A model generated the notes under the pieces. It did no database searches, was not told the origin of the DNA, and saw nothing but the letters and a program-made list of their open reading frames with translations. 64,000 nucleotides of DNA, from the NCBI GenBank assembly GCA_025526995.1, contig JAHLKG010000019.1, positions 372,001 to 436,000 on the forward strand, given 5' to 3'. The translations under genes were made by a program, and so were the position numbers. Numbering within the stretch: the stretch's first letter is position 1; every line of letters starts with the position of its first letter. Positions 13,677 to 25,344 of the stretch are shown here, piece by piece. The stretch is from Powellomyces hirtus (lineage: Eukaryota; Chytridiomycota; Chytridiomycetes; Spizellomycetales; Powellomycetaceae).

Positions 13677-16600
13677 ATGCACGTCGCAACGGAACCATTC
13701 TACCCGCCGCCTTACCAGCAGCGACACTTGCAAGCGCCGTACCAGCAACAGTCGAGTCCTTCGCCCACAACAACCGCTCAAAACCCGTCCTCGTACGGCA
13801 GCAGCAATACCAACAAAGCTTCTGTCGACCAACATCACAATCACCATCAACTTGCCCAAAAGTACTTTTCGACGTCGTTGGACCCGGACAGGGTAACCGG
13901 AGGGGGGACCTACGTCAGTGGACCGCACGGGCCGGTACGTGTCTCAAAGGTCGTGCTGGGCGGCTCTGGTGGTGTGAACCCGTTTGCTGGCACCGTTGTG
14001 CAAGGTGGACTGGTCGGATACGGCTCGGTTGGTTCGGGCCCGTCGTCAGTGTCCACTTCAGCTTCTTCTTCGGTCGGGAGGGGCGCAGAAAGGGTTCTGG
14101 TTGCTGTTGATCCTTTGACCGCTGCCGCTAGCCAACGAAAGAATCAAGCAGCAGCGTACGTTCCACCGGTTGGCGCCAGTTACGCCAACTCTAGATTCTC
14201 GGCTCCTCCGGCGCCGTTTTATCGAATACCGCCCATCTCCTCGCTGGCACCTGCTCGCGAATCGACTCGCGACTCCATAACCCCATATAGCTCTTCAGAC
14301 ATGTCGTCTTCGTCTTCGTCTTCGCCGTGGAGGGTAGGAGGTAGTGGCATGGTCGGCGCTGCGGCGAGTGGAGGACGTGCTGCCTCTGCTGGATTGCTTT
14401 CCAGACATGAGCGATCGTTGCCGTCGCCCGTCGATGCTTCAAATACCGCCGTGTATGACAAATATCCTGCTCACAACCGTTCGAGACCATCCATGATCGG
14501 CGTTCCTGATGCGGTGCAAAGCATGTCAAACAGTGAACGCGCGCATCATCAAGACTCTGACATTTTGAGGTAAGAATATCAGCAATGAATAAATAAGATG
14601 GCTCGCGCAAACAGTGGGTAATCATCTAGCGCAATCTCAATTGACAGGGTCAATACGGACTATACCCAGCAGCAGCATGAGCAGCAACTCTACCGGGCGC
14701 AGCAGTCGCCGTACAACTCGCCGCGATTGCAGCAACAGCAACTACTACCACAACAACAGCCGAAACAACAAACACGATCTCAGGCGCAGCAGCAGCAAGC
14801 TCAGTCTCGTCAATCGCAATACCCAACTTCGGTTTCTGTGTTGTCACAGTCTCTTCCTTCAGCCGTTTACACACAGACGCAGAATCTCCAGGTGAATGTC
14901 GGCTCTCCCAAAGCTTCTAGCCACAGCGCATCCAATTCCCCTGCCACCGTCCGCAAATCAGTGGGCAAAAGCTTTCTTCCCGTTCCGACGAGCCCGACCT
15001 CCCCTGCGAGCAGGGAAAGGCAATACAATGATAAGAAGCGGGCGGTTTCCGTTGACCGCCGGTCGCATCAGAGGTTGACGGCTGATGCGGCAAGAAAATC
15101 CCATATTGGAGATCAAGCTTCTTCGGAGGAAAGTCGGTTATACATTAGCCGCCTGACCGAACCGTCCAAGAGCCAAACCTCGAGACCTCCTGTTTCGACC
15201 GTTGATTTCTCAACGTATTCGCCGCGCATGCCCAAACAACCTCCGCAGCAACAGCTTCCTCCCCAGCTGCAGGACCAGCAACACGGAAGCGACAATGCAG
15301 ATAAGAAGGACTGGCAAATCAGCATGTCGCAGAAGACGGTTGCTGATCGAGCGCGGATACCACAGCCAGAATCTGGCGGCGGATGGAAGGTCTCATTGAC
15401 CAGCAGCGGCATCGAGCTGCATCAAACTCATGAGCAACAGCGACCTACTTTTGCGGCCGGGGCTCCTCAGCGGAATCAGAACTCGCTGACCAACGATGCG
15501 ATGGCGCCCGGAGCTGGGCGACCGAGGGCTGCGACGATGCGCGATGCGGCTCATGACGCACCTGCGTCCCCGAAATCTTCTCGTTCCGGCGGTGGTAGGC
15601 CCGGTAGTGGCAAAACGAGCAACGTCACGACAACTAGCTTGCGTGATCTCAAATTGCCGCTTTCACCAGAAGGTTGGTATCATCTATGGTTTGGCAGAGT
15701 CTTAGGGACTGTTGTTGTGATATCCTTTCGTGCTCATCTTCCTTCTTCTTTTCGTGTTTCAGCAACCCTTTTGTATTATAAAGAGCTCCTCACCAGCTTT
15801 GAACAACGCGAGATTTTGGATTTTAAGGAAATCTATTTCGCAGGTGCTGCGAGTGTCACGAAAATTGGAGTGTCGAAACGACGGACTGGTGCAGATATGG
15901 CCGAGACGTGCAATGTCCCTGGGACAGGCGCAACCACCAAAGATGATGGTGTTGCTGCAGTAGCATATAACCACGGCTATGATGATTCTCGAGGAGATTA
16001 TTACCTGACCAAACATGATCACATCAACTACCGTTACGAGATCCTGTCCCTACTCGGCAAAGGATCCTTTGGACAGGTGGTCAAATGCTTTGACCACAAG
16101 ACAAAATGCCATGTTGCTTTAAAGATCATCCGCAACAAGAAGAGATTTGAACGTCAGGGCGCTGTGGAGGTCAAGGTCCTCGAACGCTTGAAGGATGAGA
16201 TTGCGCGTGGAGGAGGCGATAGCTCGGTGCAAATGGTCGAGAGCTTCCTTTTCAGAGGTCACCTCTGCATCACATTTGAGTTGTTGGGTGTCAACCTCTA
16301 CGAGTGGCTGAAAGCGGGGGGGTTTAGAGGCGTACATCTTGGAGTGATTCGAAGGTGAGATTATGGTGGAGAGACAGCGAAAATTGTATTTGGCACTCAT
16401 GGACTTCCTGGTTTGTTTTTTTTTGTTGTGTCAGATTTACTGTTCAGATGCTTCAGTGCTTGGAGTTACTGGCCCGTGCCGGGATAGTGCACTGTGATCT
16501 GAAACCGGAGGTGAGAGACATCTGCGGTCTGACTCAACATCATGGATAGTTTTTTGACATCGACCTTTCGCTTCCTTCAACTAGAACGTCCTGTTGAAAG

Positions 16601-18090
16601 ACCCAGCGGTCATTGAGCCGTCGCCAACTGATGCCAATGGCAGTTCTTCATCCACTACCACATCCATAACGGCTACCAACACACGCCCAGACTTTGACCC
16701 CACGTTGCCACGCTACGAGATAAAAGTGATCGATTTTGGAAGTAGCTGTTTCGAAAACGAGAAGGTGTACACATATGTGCAGTCGAGATTTTACCGCAGT
16801 CCTGAAGTGATCCTGGGGATCAGCTACAACGCCTCCATCGACATGTGGTCACTGGGCTGCATTCTTTGCGAACTGTTCACGGGTTATCCTCTCTTCCCTG
16901 GCGAAAACGAAGCGGAACAGCTGCTGTGCATCATGGAAACCCTCGGTGCACCCGACATGAGCCTGGTCGACCGCGGCAACCGGCGCAAAATGTTTTTCGA
17001 ACCGAACGGCACGCCTCGCGCCGTCGTCAATTCGAAGGGGCGTAGACGACGTGTGGGCACAAAGTGCCTGGAACTTGTCCTCAAGGGCGCCGATCGGCAG
17101 TTTGTGGAATTCGTCTCGCGGTGTTTGGACTGGGACCCCAAGAAACGCATCACGCCCTCGGAAGCGCTCCGGCACGAGTGGGTCCTGGCGGGCGCACCCG
17201 TCCCGACATCTACCACTGCCGCGGCGGCGCCGGTGCAAAGCGGAAGCAGCGGTGCCTCGTCGCGAAGAAATCAGCAGGGAGCGAGTGACACTGGTGGCGC
17301 ACCGCAACACCTGAAACAGCAACGCCGTGTGCCTGTCACAGCGATCAACAACCCGAATTCTCTGGCGAACCTCGGGCCCGGAGGCCCGCAGATTGGCTCA
17401 ACAAACTGGAATGCTCACTTTAGCAAACAACCCCGTCCCCAGCTTCATCAGCGCGCGGTACCTGCTGAGGGCCACACACAGTATCAGCAACAGCAGCAAC
17501 ACCAATCGCTCCGCAGCAAGGCCCATAGCTATTCATCAACCACCGCCTCCGCAGCTCCTCAACCTACAAGCTCGAATCGAACATCACACCATCAGTCCCA
17601 GCTTCAACAACAGCAGCAACAACAGCAACACGCGTCATATCATCAGGGAATGTACGCCAACAGTAGCACCAATTACAACTACCGCGCTTCCGCTGCCCCG
17701 CAGGCCCAGCCAACGTACCAGCAACAGCAGCATACCAACAGCAATCACCAGCACCAGCAGCAGCAACAACCACCACAAATGATGTATTATTCCGAGTACC
17801 AACAACAGCAGCAGCAGTTACCGCCTATCGAACCCTCGGGTCAGCTCCCGCCACCGCAGCAGCAAGGGAGAAGAGAATATGGTCAACAACATCACTACCA
17901 ACAACAGCAGCAGCAATACGATTACCAACACCCCCCAGCGCCCGTTGTTGCGTCGTCGTCGGCGGCGGAGAAGACAAGGCGGGGATATGAAAAGGTAAGC
18001 AAAAAAAAAACCTCATCAAAGACGCAATAGGCGATCGGGACATATCACTGATTCTCTACGTTTGGCGATTGTTAGAAATGGAAAGGATAG
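13677..18090 (+). CDS. Class II DYRK protein kinase (DYRK2/Pom1-like)
   Basis: Exons 13677-14569, 14648-15672, 15763-16354, 16435-16510, 16585-17994, 18076-18090; 1336 aa. The N-terminal ~640 aa are Ser/Pro/Gln-rich. Residues ~640-670 (LLYYKELLTSFEQREI, then KEIYFAG) form the DYRK-homology box. The kinase domain runs ~728-1065: LGKGSFGQVVK loop, ALKII lysine, HCDLKPEN catalytic loop, DFG, and the autophosphorylated Y-T-Y with QSRFYRSPE. Between the catalytic loop and DFG is an extra Ser/Thr-rich insert of roughly 30 residues. The C-terminal tail is poly-Gln-rich. Class II DYRKs control polarity and cell-cycle timing. The last 15-nt exon (KWKG) is a guess; otherwise the ORF reads to a stop at 18030. 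GTG at 13668 is not used as start. Confidence 0.92.
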
Positions 18091-18532
18091 TTGAGAACTG
18101 CTCCACTTCTCGCGCGCTCCCCCACACCATTCGAAGCAGAGCTGCTTTTTGTGTCGCGTGAACAACACCCCACTACTCTATCTCGGCCCCAACCTTCCAT
18201 CTATCAACATACATGTTCCAAATATATACGTCTAGGCACGATGTGTTCCAAACGTACCTCCCTCCTTCCAGCTGTACCCGTTGTTTTTGATGGACCCATA
18301 TGTGGTGGTTTGTTTGTGGTACCATGTTTGTGGAACATGGAACTAAAAATTCACGTTCAAAAGTAAGGAAACGTGGTGGAACCCTTCTCCTCATAACCAA
18401 CCAACCCCAATCCTAGTCCCCAAATCTTCAACTTTCCCTCGGAAAGGGTGATCAGGCTGATCGCTGTTCCTGTCAATTTGTGAGTCGTCTCCTAAGCCCA
18501 CATACTCTGTTTGTAAATCAAGCTGTCGAACT
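18091..18532. other. Spacer between DYRK kinase and first gene relic
   Basis: 442 bp with the kinase 3' UTR. No protein-like ORF, repeat or RNA gene seen. Confidence 0.5.
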
Positions 18533-19375
18533 ATGGCCAAGCGTAAAGCTAACCCTGCCCTTACGGACGACAACTTCCACGTCCGTGCGTGGAAGGAGGT
18601 GACGAGGTGCACCCCACGTCTGACGTTGAGCGGATCTGATTTTCCAACCCTTCCCGGCGGCAAACCCAAGGTCCGCAACTACAACGACTCCCCTGCTCTT
18701 GCCAACCCCAAGGCTGGCAACTCCAAGAAAACACAAGGCCAACGTCAAAGTTGAGGAAGCTGGCGTCCACATCGGGGCTGAGCCGCTCGCCCAACGCAAC
18801 CCTTCGCTCCACCTGATGAAGAGAAAAAATCTGATTGAGCTCACAAATCGACTGATTCGACCGACCGGGACAAATTAACTGACGAGGATGAATTGATGAC
18901 TGACGAAGATGTCAAGGAGGAAGAACTGGACGAGTTTGAAATTTCTGCTGCCATCAGTGGTAACTCAAAAGGTCGTGATGATGTTGTCAAGGTAAAACTT
19001 GACAGGGATGATGAAGTGACAACTGAGGACGAAATCGACAGATGAGGATGAGGAAAAAGGTGACCTTTTGGCAATGGCACCCAATGGGCATGAGGACACA
19101 AATGAAGTGCCGGATCAGAAAAGGAAGGCAGACTTGATGGTGATGACGGAGTGAAAGCCAAGGACGAGGACGAGTTGAAAGCCCAGGATGAAGCAAAAGT
19201 CAAAGACGAATTGAGGAAGATCAATGAAACTGCTGTCACAATAATGGCATACTTTATGCAGACGTGTGACTGAAATTATTGAGACAGGCCATGGAGGAGG
19301 ACCCATCATGGAAACGATCAAGACACTAGCAAGGGAACTGAAGACGCAAGGCCTGGAACTTCCTCAACGTCTATA
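18533..19375 (+). pseudogene. Decayed gene for an acidic, Lys/Asp/Glu-rich protein
   Basis: An ATG at 18533 opens a 73-codon reading (MAKRKANPALTDDNFHVRAW) that stops at about 18754. A +1 shift near 18730 continues the protein-like text (KANVKVEEAGVHIGAEPLA), and later segments in changing frames give acidic text such as LTDEDELMTDEDVKEEE and KAKDEDELKAQDEAK. Several in-frame stops interrupt it. Codon-like composition without a continuous frame, and no GT-AG introns that repair it, point to a pseudogene. The parent family is not known to me; the charge pattern suggests a nuclear or chaperone-like disordered protein. Confidence 0.55.
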
Positions 19376-20185
19376 AATCGCAATCTCTCATGGTTACAGA
19401 CTACTCTTTCATATGCCCTGTCAGCTGATGGAGCAGTCTGATTGAGAACATCTTTGGTAGATGCCGAACCGGACACATTTTCCAAGCTAAGCTGTTTTTC
19501 CAACAAGGCAAATATGGACGTGTCAACATTTATTGAGTTTCTTGATGTGGTGGAGGCCAACCCATTTGATCATCTTTACACAAGGTTGCAAGGGAAACTA
19601 TTGTGACTGATGCCACATCCTACAGGTTCCTGTCTGCTTTGGGAAGCATTTTGTCCGATCGGTGCTATGCAGTCCCCGAACTGTTTCCGACATCTTGCAA
19701 AAGGGTGGCGGCTACAACTTTGGGCAGTGGAGAGAGAACGCTCACAACTGGCTGGATGCTCTGTGGGAGATGTTCTCCGAGATTCTAGGGATTGAAAGGA
19801 CCGGAACTGGCCAAGCAAGACTACTCATACAGTCGCTGTTCCCAAAAGCTCACCCAAGGTCAATGATGCCAGAGCGCCAAACAAGTATCTCCATTGCCTG
19901 ACCTCAAAATGCTATTCCTGCTTCTGCGGGGCACGTTATTCTAGCCTGGGAGACGCAATCAAGCATGCTCCAGCTCACCATCAGGAGAGCAAGTTGAAGT
20001 ATGACTGGCCTGAGTGCTCACACCGGACACAGTATCCGTCCAGCCTCGCGAGGCACAGACGCACTCACACAGGCGAGAAGCCCGCGAGTGCCAACGGCGG
20101 TTTTCAACCAGTGGCAATCTGTCAAAGCACAGGTGCATCCACACATACAAGAGGCACGTGTTTGCCCCGAGTTACTCCTCTTCCA
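19376..20185 (+). pseudogene. C2H2 zinc-finger gene relic, frameshifted
   Basis: Around 19905-20160 three zinc-finger units can be read. The first gives CFCGARYSSLGDAIKHAPAH, the second CSHRTQYPSSLARHRRTH followed by the classic TGEKP linker. The third (CQRRFSTSGNLSKHRCIH) is in another frame and has lost one Cys, so a small deletion lies at about 20088-20092. Upstream text (NFGQWRENAHNWLDALWEMF, then LIQSLFPKAHPR) looks like a coding remnant but breaks repeatedly. Known: linked C2H2 fingers with TGEKP bind DNA. Inferred: a dead transcription-factor-like gene. Confidence 0.7.
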
Positions 20186-20296
20186 GGAGCATACATTCCC
20201 AGCACATCTCTACACGACATTTCCTATTAGTCCGGACCACTGATCGTAGCCTATTCTCTTCGCTTCGCAACAAAAGATTGTCTCGAATCATTCAGC

Positions 20297-20858
20297 ATGC
20301 GTGTCCCGCCCGAACTGATTGAGAGGATCGTCGACAAATTATGGGACGTCATCATCAGGAGGACTAAAACACAGTTGTTCTCACGTTGATTTGGTGGTCA
20401 ACAAAGAATTCTATATGATCTGGTTGCGACGTCGTCAGGAACTTATGCGAGCCCAAGCAACCGCTTCGAGTCACAGCGCCAATTTTGGTAATTCTCATGC
20501 GCACAAGAAACCGCTCAGCAACCCGTTCGTGAATCCCAGGCAGTTGCTGGATTCTATGATTCGTGCTGAGGGCGAGCCACCCCTTCCGTCGGCTCCTACA
20601 ATTTGTATAACTTGTATAACTCAACTAGTCATGGAGAACCGCGACCTCTTTGGCTGTAGGATGACCACATGGAGAATTCACGTGATTTTTCTCGCCGACG
20701 ATGGGAAAGCCTCTGCCGCATGGGTCAAGGATGAAACTGGCTTTGACTCTGATGATGACTCTGATGACCATTTCGAACTCCGAGTCGGGCCCCGGACCAT
20801 TTACCAGATCAAGGACTTCAATCTGCTCTCTCCCGATTGCAACGGGTTGTGGGATTAA
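20297..20858 (+). pseudogene. F-box-like gene, probably frameshifted
   Basis: ATG at 20297 begins MRVPPELIERIVDKLWD, a good F-box start, but that frame stops at about 20389. The neighbouring frame (20319-20858) continues with LVVNKEFYMIWLRRRQELM, the second half of an F-box, and runs to about 180 codons with an acidic DSDDDSDD patch. Joining them needs a one-base shift near 20350; I found no intron that does it. It is either a pseudogene or carries a sequencing error. The C-terminal part has no family that I know. Confidence 0.55.
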
Positions 20859-21436
20859 GGCACAGAAGCCTCCACACAGACGAGAGCACGTTTGCCAATG
20901 GAATTCACATGGATGGCATTTGTCAGCCTTGGGGGTGATCGGAGAGGCCCTGTTCCCTGGTATGTTGCTCTTCCTAAGAAGATCACATGTATATAGACAT
21001 AGGATGAAATCTGGGGGAAGGAGATGGCTTCATGTGTCGTGAGGACTTCACGCGCCTCCAGTATGATATATTTAAGTAAATTCTATGAACCCAGAGGATA
21101 TTACGCCTTTGAAGCTGTCCTGATAGTTTGAGCTGCTAGCCTTGTATGCATTAGTCTGGCGGTGGGTACAACATTATGCGTTCTGTGTCCCAGATCGGAA
21201 ATGTTGCTGGAGAATCGAGCCAACCGTAGTTGCTGTTGTATTCAAGAGGATCTGCTCGATTATCTGTGGAGTCGGTACCACAACATTCGGCGCCGAGTCC
21301 GTTGGTAGGCATAGAACAGCTGGAGTTCCATGATTCGTGTGCCAGTGCGGGGTATTGCATAGCAACTGTATAGTGTATACGTGATGTGATGCGTGGGTTG
21401 TCCGTATGGCGCATTCCCCGTGTCGCATCCGTGCAA
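20859..21436. other. Spacer between F-box relic and Dib1 3' end
   Basis: No convincing gene. A weakly protein-like plus-strand stretch follows the F-box relic to about 21040; the rest is the presumed Dib1 3' flank. Confidence 0.4.
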
Positions 21437-22147
21437 TTAATACTTGTACTTTGTCGAATAATCCTTGGGCGATACGACCAGACCGCGGCCCTTTCTGGCA
21501 CCCCTAAACACCGTTTCGACGATATCGACCATTTCCTGCTTGTCTTCGAGCGCCCAATTGATTTTATTGTTGTTGCCGGTCCCCAAGTCAATCATGATGT
21601 GCTTGTTGCGGTAGAAGAACATGACCGTGCAGGGGTCGTAGAGTTCGTACATTTTGTTAAAGTCTGAGAGGGAATATGGAGGGAAGGTGAGTGGATGTCG
21701 GGGAGTGGGGAGGGGAGGACAAGACTAACGTTACCTGGTACTTCAGCTATGTCGACGAGATATATGACAGCAAAGTTCTTGACTTTTTCGGCGATGGCGT
21801 AGAGGATTTCGTCCATTTTCATGCATGTCGGGTCCTAAAAACAAAAACCCGCCAACGCCATTAGCAAAAACCCACTTGTTCTCGAGTTGGGTGTGTTCTG
21901 TGTGATCTGTCGTCGACAACCCCACTCACTCACCCAGTCATGTCCAAATCTCACGACCACGACCCGCTCTTCCTCATTCAGGATGGCCTGGTCGACGTGC
22001 CAGCCCGTGTGCAAGTGCGGGAGGAAATATCTAGAGTGATGCAACGAATAGGGGCAGAGGAGGAATATGAATGTGAGTAAACAATTCAACACATGACCTT
22101 GCGTAACGTTGCCGGAAGGGAGGTGGGGTTGTGGATACATACGACAT
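21437..22147 (-). CDS. DIB1: Dib1/Dim1 U5 snRNP protein (TXNL4A family)
   Basis: Thioredoxin-fold subunit of the U4/U6.U5 tri-snRNP, essential for pre-mRNA splicing. Exons 22147-22143, 22030-21934, 21834-21735, 21663-21437 give 142 aa, the invariant family length. The first coding exon is only 5 nt (ATG TC), followed by donor GTATGT. Conserved blocks include RVVVVRFGHDWDPTCMKMDE, DFNKMYELYDPCTVMFFYR and the C-terminal GRGLVVSPKDYSTKYKY. The sequence is near-identical to the family throughout, so all three junctions are certain. Divergent from the Ras-like gene, about 1.07 kb away. Confidence 0.97.
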
Positions 22148-23219
22148 TGGGCTGCCTCAAGAAAGGGGATTATGGATGGGGATGTGAGAGACTTCAGCAG
22201 CGGGTAGTCGTCGCCGGGCGAAGTGCAAGTAGACGTCAGATGTCAACGTTGGAACGATATGAAGGTTTTGAACTTCTCAACGCAACTGCGATCTACATCT
22301 AGTATGGTGCTGCGCTGAAACTGCGGGAGACACTGTTCCCTCTCTATCATCCGTCATACAACGTATTTGCACCATGCATGGCAGTAAATCATACTTGGTT
22401 CTTTTCGGCATTGTGCATCCTCTCTGAAAATAGTAGAGGATTCCTGTATATATACGGTGGGGATGTATCTTATGCTGGAAAAACGGAAAGAAACGTGTAG
22501 GCGTGCGAGCTTGGAAGAGTTTTCCATGAATGGGTGTCCATCAAGGTTCCTTCGGCCTAAAAACCGCCATATTCCTTCCGGTTCAAGCCAGTTACCAAAT
22601 CCTCTTCCTATTCTCTCCCTTGGTCGAGGTCTAAAATTGAGGGGTTGTCGCTGGCGTGGATGCCGTCAGTCGCGATTGGTCATCAGCTCGCGTAAGCCAC
22701 AATCCCGCTCACGCCGTTCTCCGTTTCCTTTCGTTTTCCCCGTCCCAGTCCTGTTTTGCTCGGTTCGCCTTTTGTCTACGGTGCTCTGTTTCGGTCTTCG
22801 TCAGCCCACGCCACACGCAGACATACGCATTTATTTATCTCCGTTCGGTTGCGATATCCTACCCTTTTTCAGTTGTCGACTGTTTGGAGCGAAAGAAGAG
22901 AGTGAGATACGGCTCGATTCGGCTCGCAGTTTCTGGCTTCTGTATCCCGAGGGAGTGAAAAGCCGAGAGCAGCAGCAAAAATTGGAAGAGAAGTTCGACA
23001 AGCAGATTGTCCCGCCTGCTCCTGTATCGTTATTTCTGGTACGCACAATCATCGCAGCACGCAAGTACATCAGCGATTCCTGGGACGTACGACATATCTG
23101 CTTTTGGCATCAGAAAATCCAGACACGCATACTTCGACGTACTTCGTGGTTAACTGTCCGTCGCGTCCACATTCGCTCCCCACACAAACACACGTACGCG
23201 GGTACTGCTGAAAAAAAAA
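22148..23219. other. Divergent promoter and long leader of the Ras-like gene
   Basis: 1.07 kb between the Dib1 and Ras starts. A TATATATA-like stretch occurs near 22447-22455. An ORF from 22457 to 23248 overlaps the Ras start in another frame; its predicted protein (Arg/Ser-rich, no motif) looks accidental, but if transcribed it would be an upstream ORF. Confidence 0.5.
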
Positions 23220-24308
23220 ATGTCCAAAGTCGCCGCGGATCCGAATGAGATGCAAGAGCTGGTATGTTCCATTTTCGGGAAGATTGGGAATTACGGGGGA
23301 TGGAGAACGGACTAAGAAATGGAGAAAGGAGTGACGGCAAAGTGGGGACAGAGATGATCGTCTTGATGTGTTGATTGCTTGATTTTTTTCGTAGATGTTT
23401 AGATGAGCGTTCGAAATTTCTCACCTGTGCATCCTTTCTCTCTCGCTCCTTCTTGTCTTTCTTCCAACCTTTACCCGCGGAAACAAAGGTGGTTGTAGGC
23501 TCAGGAGGTGTTGGCAAATCGTGTTTGACAGTCCGGTTCCTAAAGGATGAGTTTACAAACGACTATGATCCGACAATAGGTAAACAGAAAAAGGAAAAAA
23601 ACGGAGAGAAAAATCCCCGCCCTCCCACTTGTTTAAATGTTCGGCTGGCTCATGTTGTTTTGCATTTTCTTTCTGCAGAGGAAAACTACCGCAAACACAT
23701 AACCGTCGACAACTCCAACACTACCGTCAACATTATTGATACCGCGGGACAGCACGAATACACGGCGTTGCGAGACCAGCATCTCAAAGATGGCAAGGGC
23801 TTTTTGCTCGTGTTTGCGTGCAATGACCGCGCGACGTGGGAGGAGATCAAGCAGTTGAGAGACCAGATTCTGAAATTGAAGGACACGAAACGAGTGCCGC
23901 TTGTGGTGTGCGGAAACAAATGTGTAGGTTGAACACGAAAGACGCTTGCTCTCCTAATCTTCAACAAACAACATCACCAAAAAGTCTGATACACGATCAA
24001 AACATATCCAAATCTTTCTTCTTGTCTCTTATGTATTCAAATAGGATCTGCCTGAAGAGCAACTCGAAGTGGACGATAACGCCGTAACATCGTTTTGCAG
24101 CACATCGAAAATCCCCTACCTCAAGACGTCGGCCAAAGAAAACATCAACGTGACCGAGTCGTTCCACACGCTCGTGCGCGAATGCCGGCGGTATTTTCCT
24201 GTCGGTGGGGACCTGAACAACAGCGGAGGCGGCGGTGGACGTGGCGGACAGGGCGGAAGAGGTGCCGGGTCCAAGAAGAAGGCCGGCTTCAAGTGTGCGA
24301 TTTTGTAG
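23220..24308 (+). CDS. Ras-type small GTPase
   Basis: Membrane-anchored molecular switch. Exons 23220-23261, 23489-23579, 23679-23923, 24045-24308 give 213 aa. G1 is GSGGVGKS (residues 18-25), the effector loop YDPTIEENYRK matches Ras at the key Tyr-Asp-Pro-Thr, G3 is DTAGQHEY (catalytic Gln kept, the following Glu replaced by His), G4 NKCD, G5 TSAKE. A 14-residue extension precedes the usual Ras start. The tail is Gly/Arg-rich and basic with KKK upstream of the CAAX box CAIL; a final Leu predicts geranylgeranylation. It is closer to Ras/Rap than to Rho or Rab. The ATG follows an A-run. A RasGEF lies next on the same strand. Confidence 0.94.
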
Positions 24309-25344
24309 AGCTCTTGCTCAAACGACACACTTTTCCTCACACACACCACCCACACATCGCCCCCACGAGGAAACTATATCCACAACCTCCGTACGCGTCC
24401 TGTAGTCCTGTTGCTCCTCCCGTCCTCCCTCGTATCGTTCTCGTTTCTTTCGTTGTACGATCTCCTCTTCCCCATCCTTACACTATTCTACTACCAATTC
24501 ATTACATACCGAACCGAAACCGTAATTCATAGGAAACGCGGACATTTGTCCATTTTCAATCAGGGACGTCGCATTGGCGCTTCTTCATTGGGAGTACCCT
24601 TTTTTTCCGCAGTCCAGTCGTTGCTCTTTTTGGTACACCTTTTCCTTGAACCTTCCGTGCTTGACCTTTCTTCCGCGAACTCACGACGCGATCATGGGGA
24701 TCGAAGGTTGAGAGCCCATTTTGGCCCAATTTCAATAAGCGCAGGATATCGTTCATCACGGATTCGTGGGTAATATGGCCAAGAAACGCAAACATACATG
24801 TCCCCTATATCTCCTCCTTGGCCGCAATCATCGCATCCATCATGTCGATGCCACCATCACCAATACAAAACAATAGTCTTATTCGCGAGACCCTGGGGCA
24901 TGACTATAAAAAGGATGAGCCCTCGTGGTTGGTTGGCGTTTGGAACACTTCGCACGCACTTGTGTGATCTCACCTCTCACCTTTACCTTTTCCTCTCACC
25001 TCTCACACGCTTTTCGTTCTGTTACCGTTACTAGAAGACCTTATTCTCACGTCCATCACGGACAAAACATTACCACAACCTGCTCTTTCTGTCCTTAACT
25101 CTGTCTCTCGCTGTTCCATACCCAAGTCATTCGTCACACTCCGCTCAACCGTTGAAGTCTCTCGCCAGTCCACAACTCCAACTTTTGTTCTCACGCCTGG
25201 AGAACCCTCTACCTGTTTCTCACGTTTCAAGGGCCAGTTCCTTCGGTCCTCGCATCGTCCGTACCACAACCCCGTTTTCTGCCGCATTGCTTTTGGTTTC
25301 TCTTCCAAGTGGCCCCAGCCTCGCATGCTTTCGACTAAACCAAA
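24309..25344. other. Spacer and pyrimidine-rich leader upstream of RasGEF
   Basis: 1.04 kb. The left part is the Ras 3' UTR; from about 24950 the sequence is C/T-rich like the leaders of other genes here. A minus-strand 79-codon ORF at 24556-24795 is Lys/Arg-rich but has no other support. Confidence 0.5.

Noticed and set aside
24556..24795. 79-codon Lys/Arg-rich minus-strand ORF between Ras and RasGEF
   Set aside because: No splice partners, no domain, and the flanks look like UTR of the plus-strand genes.
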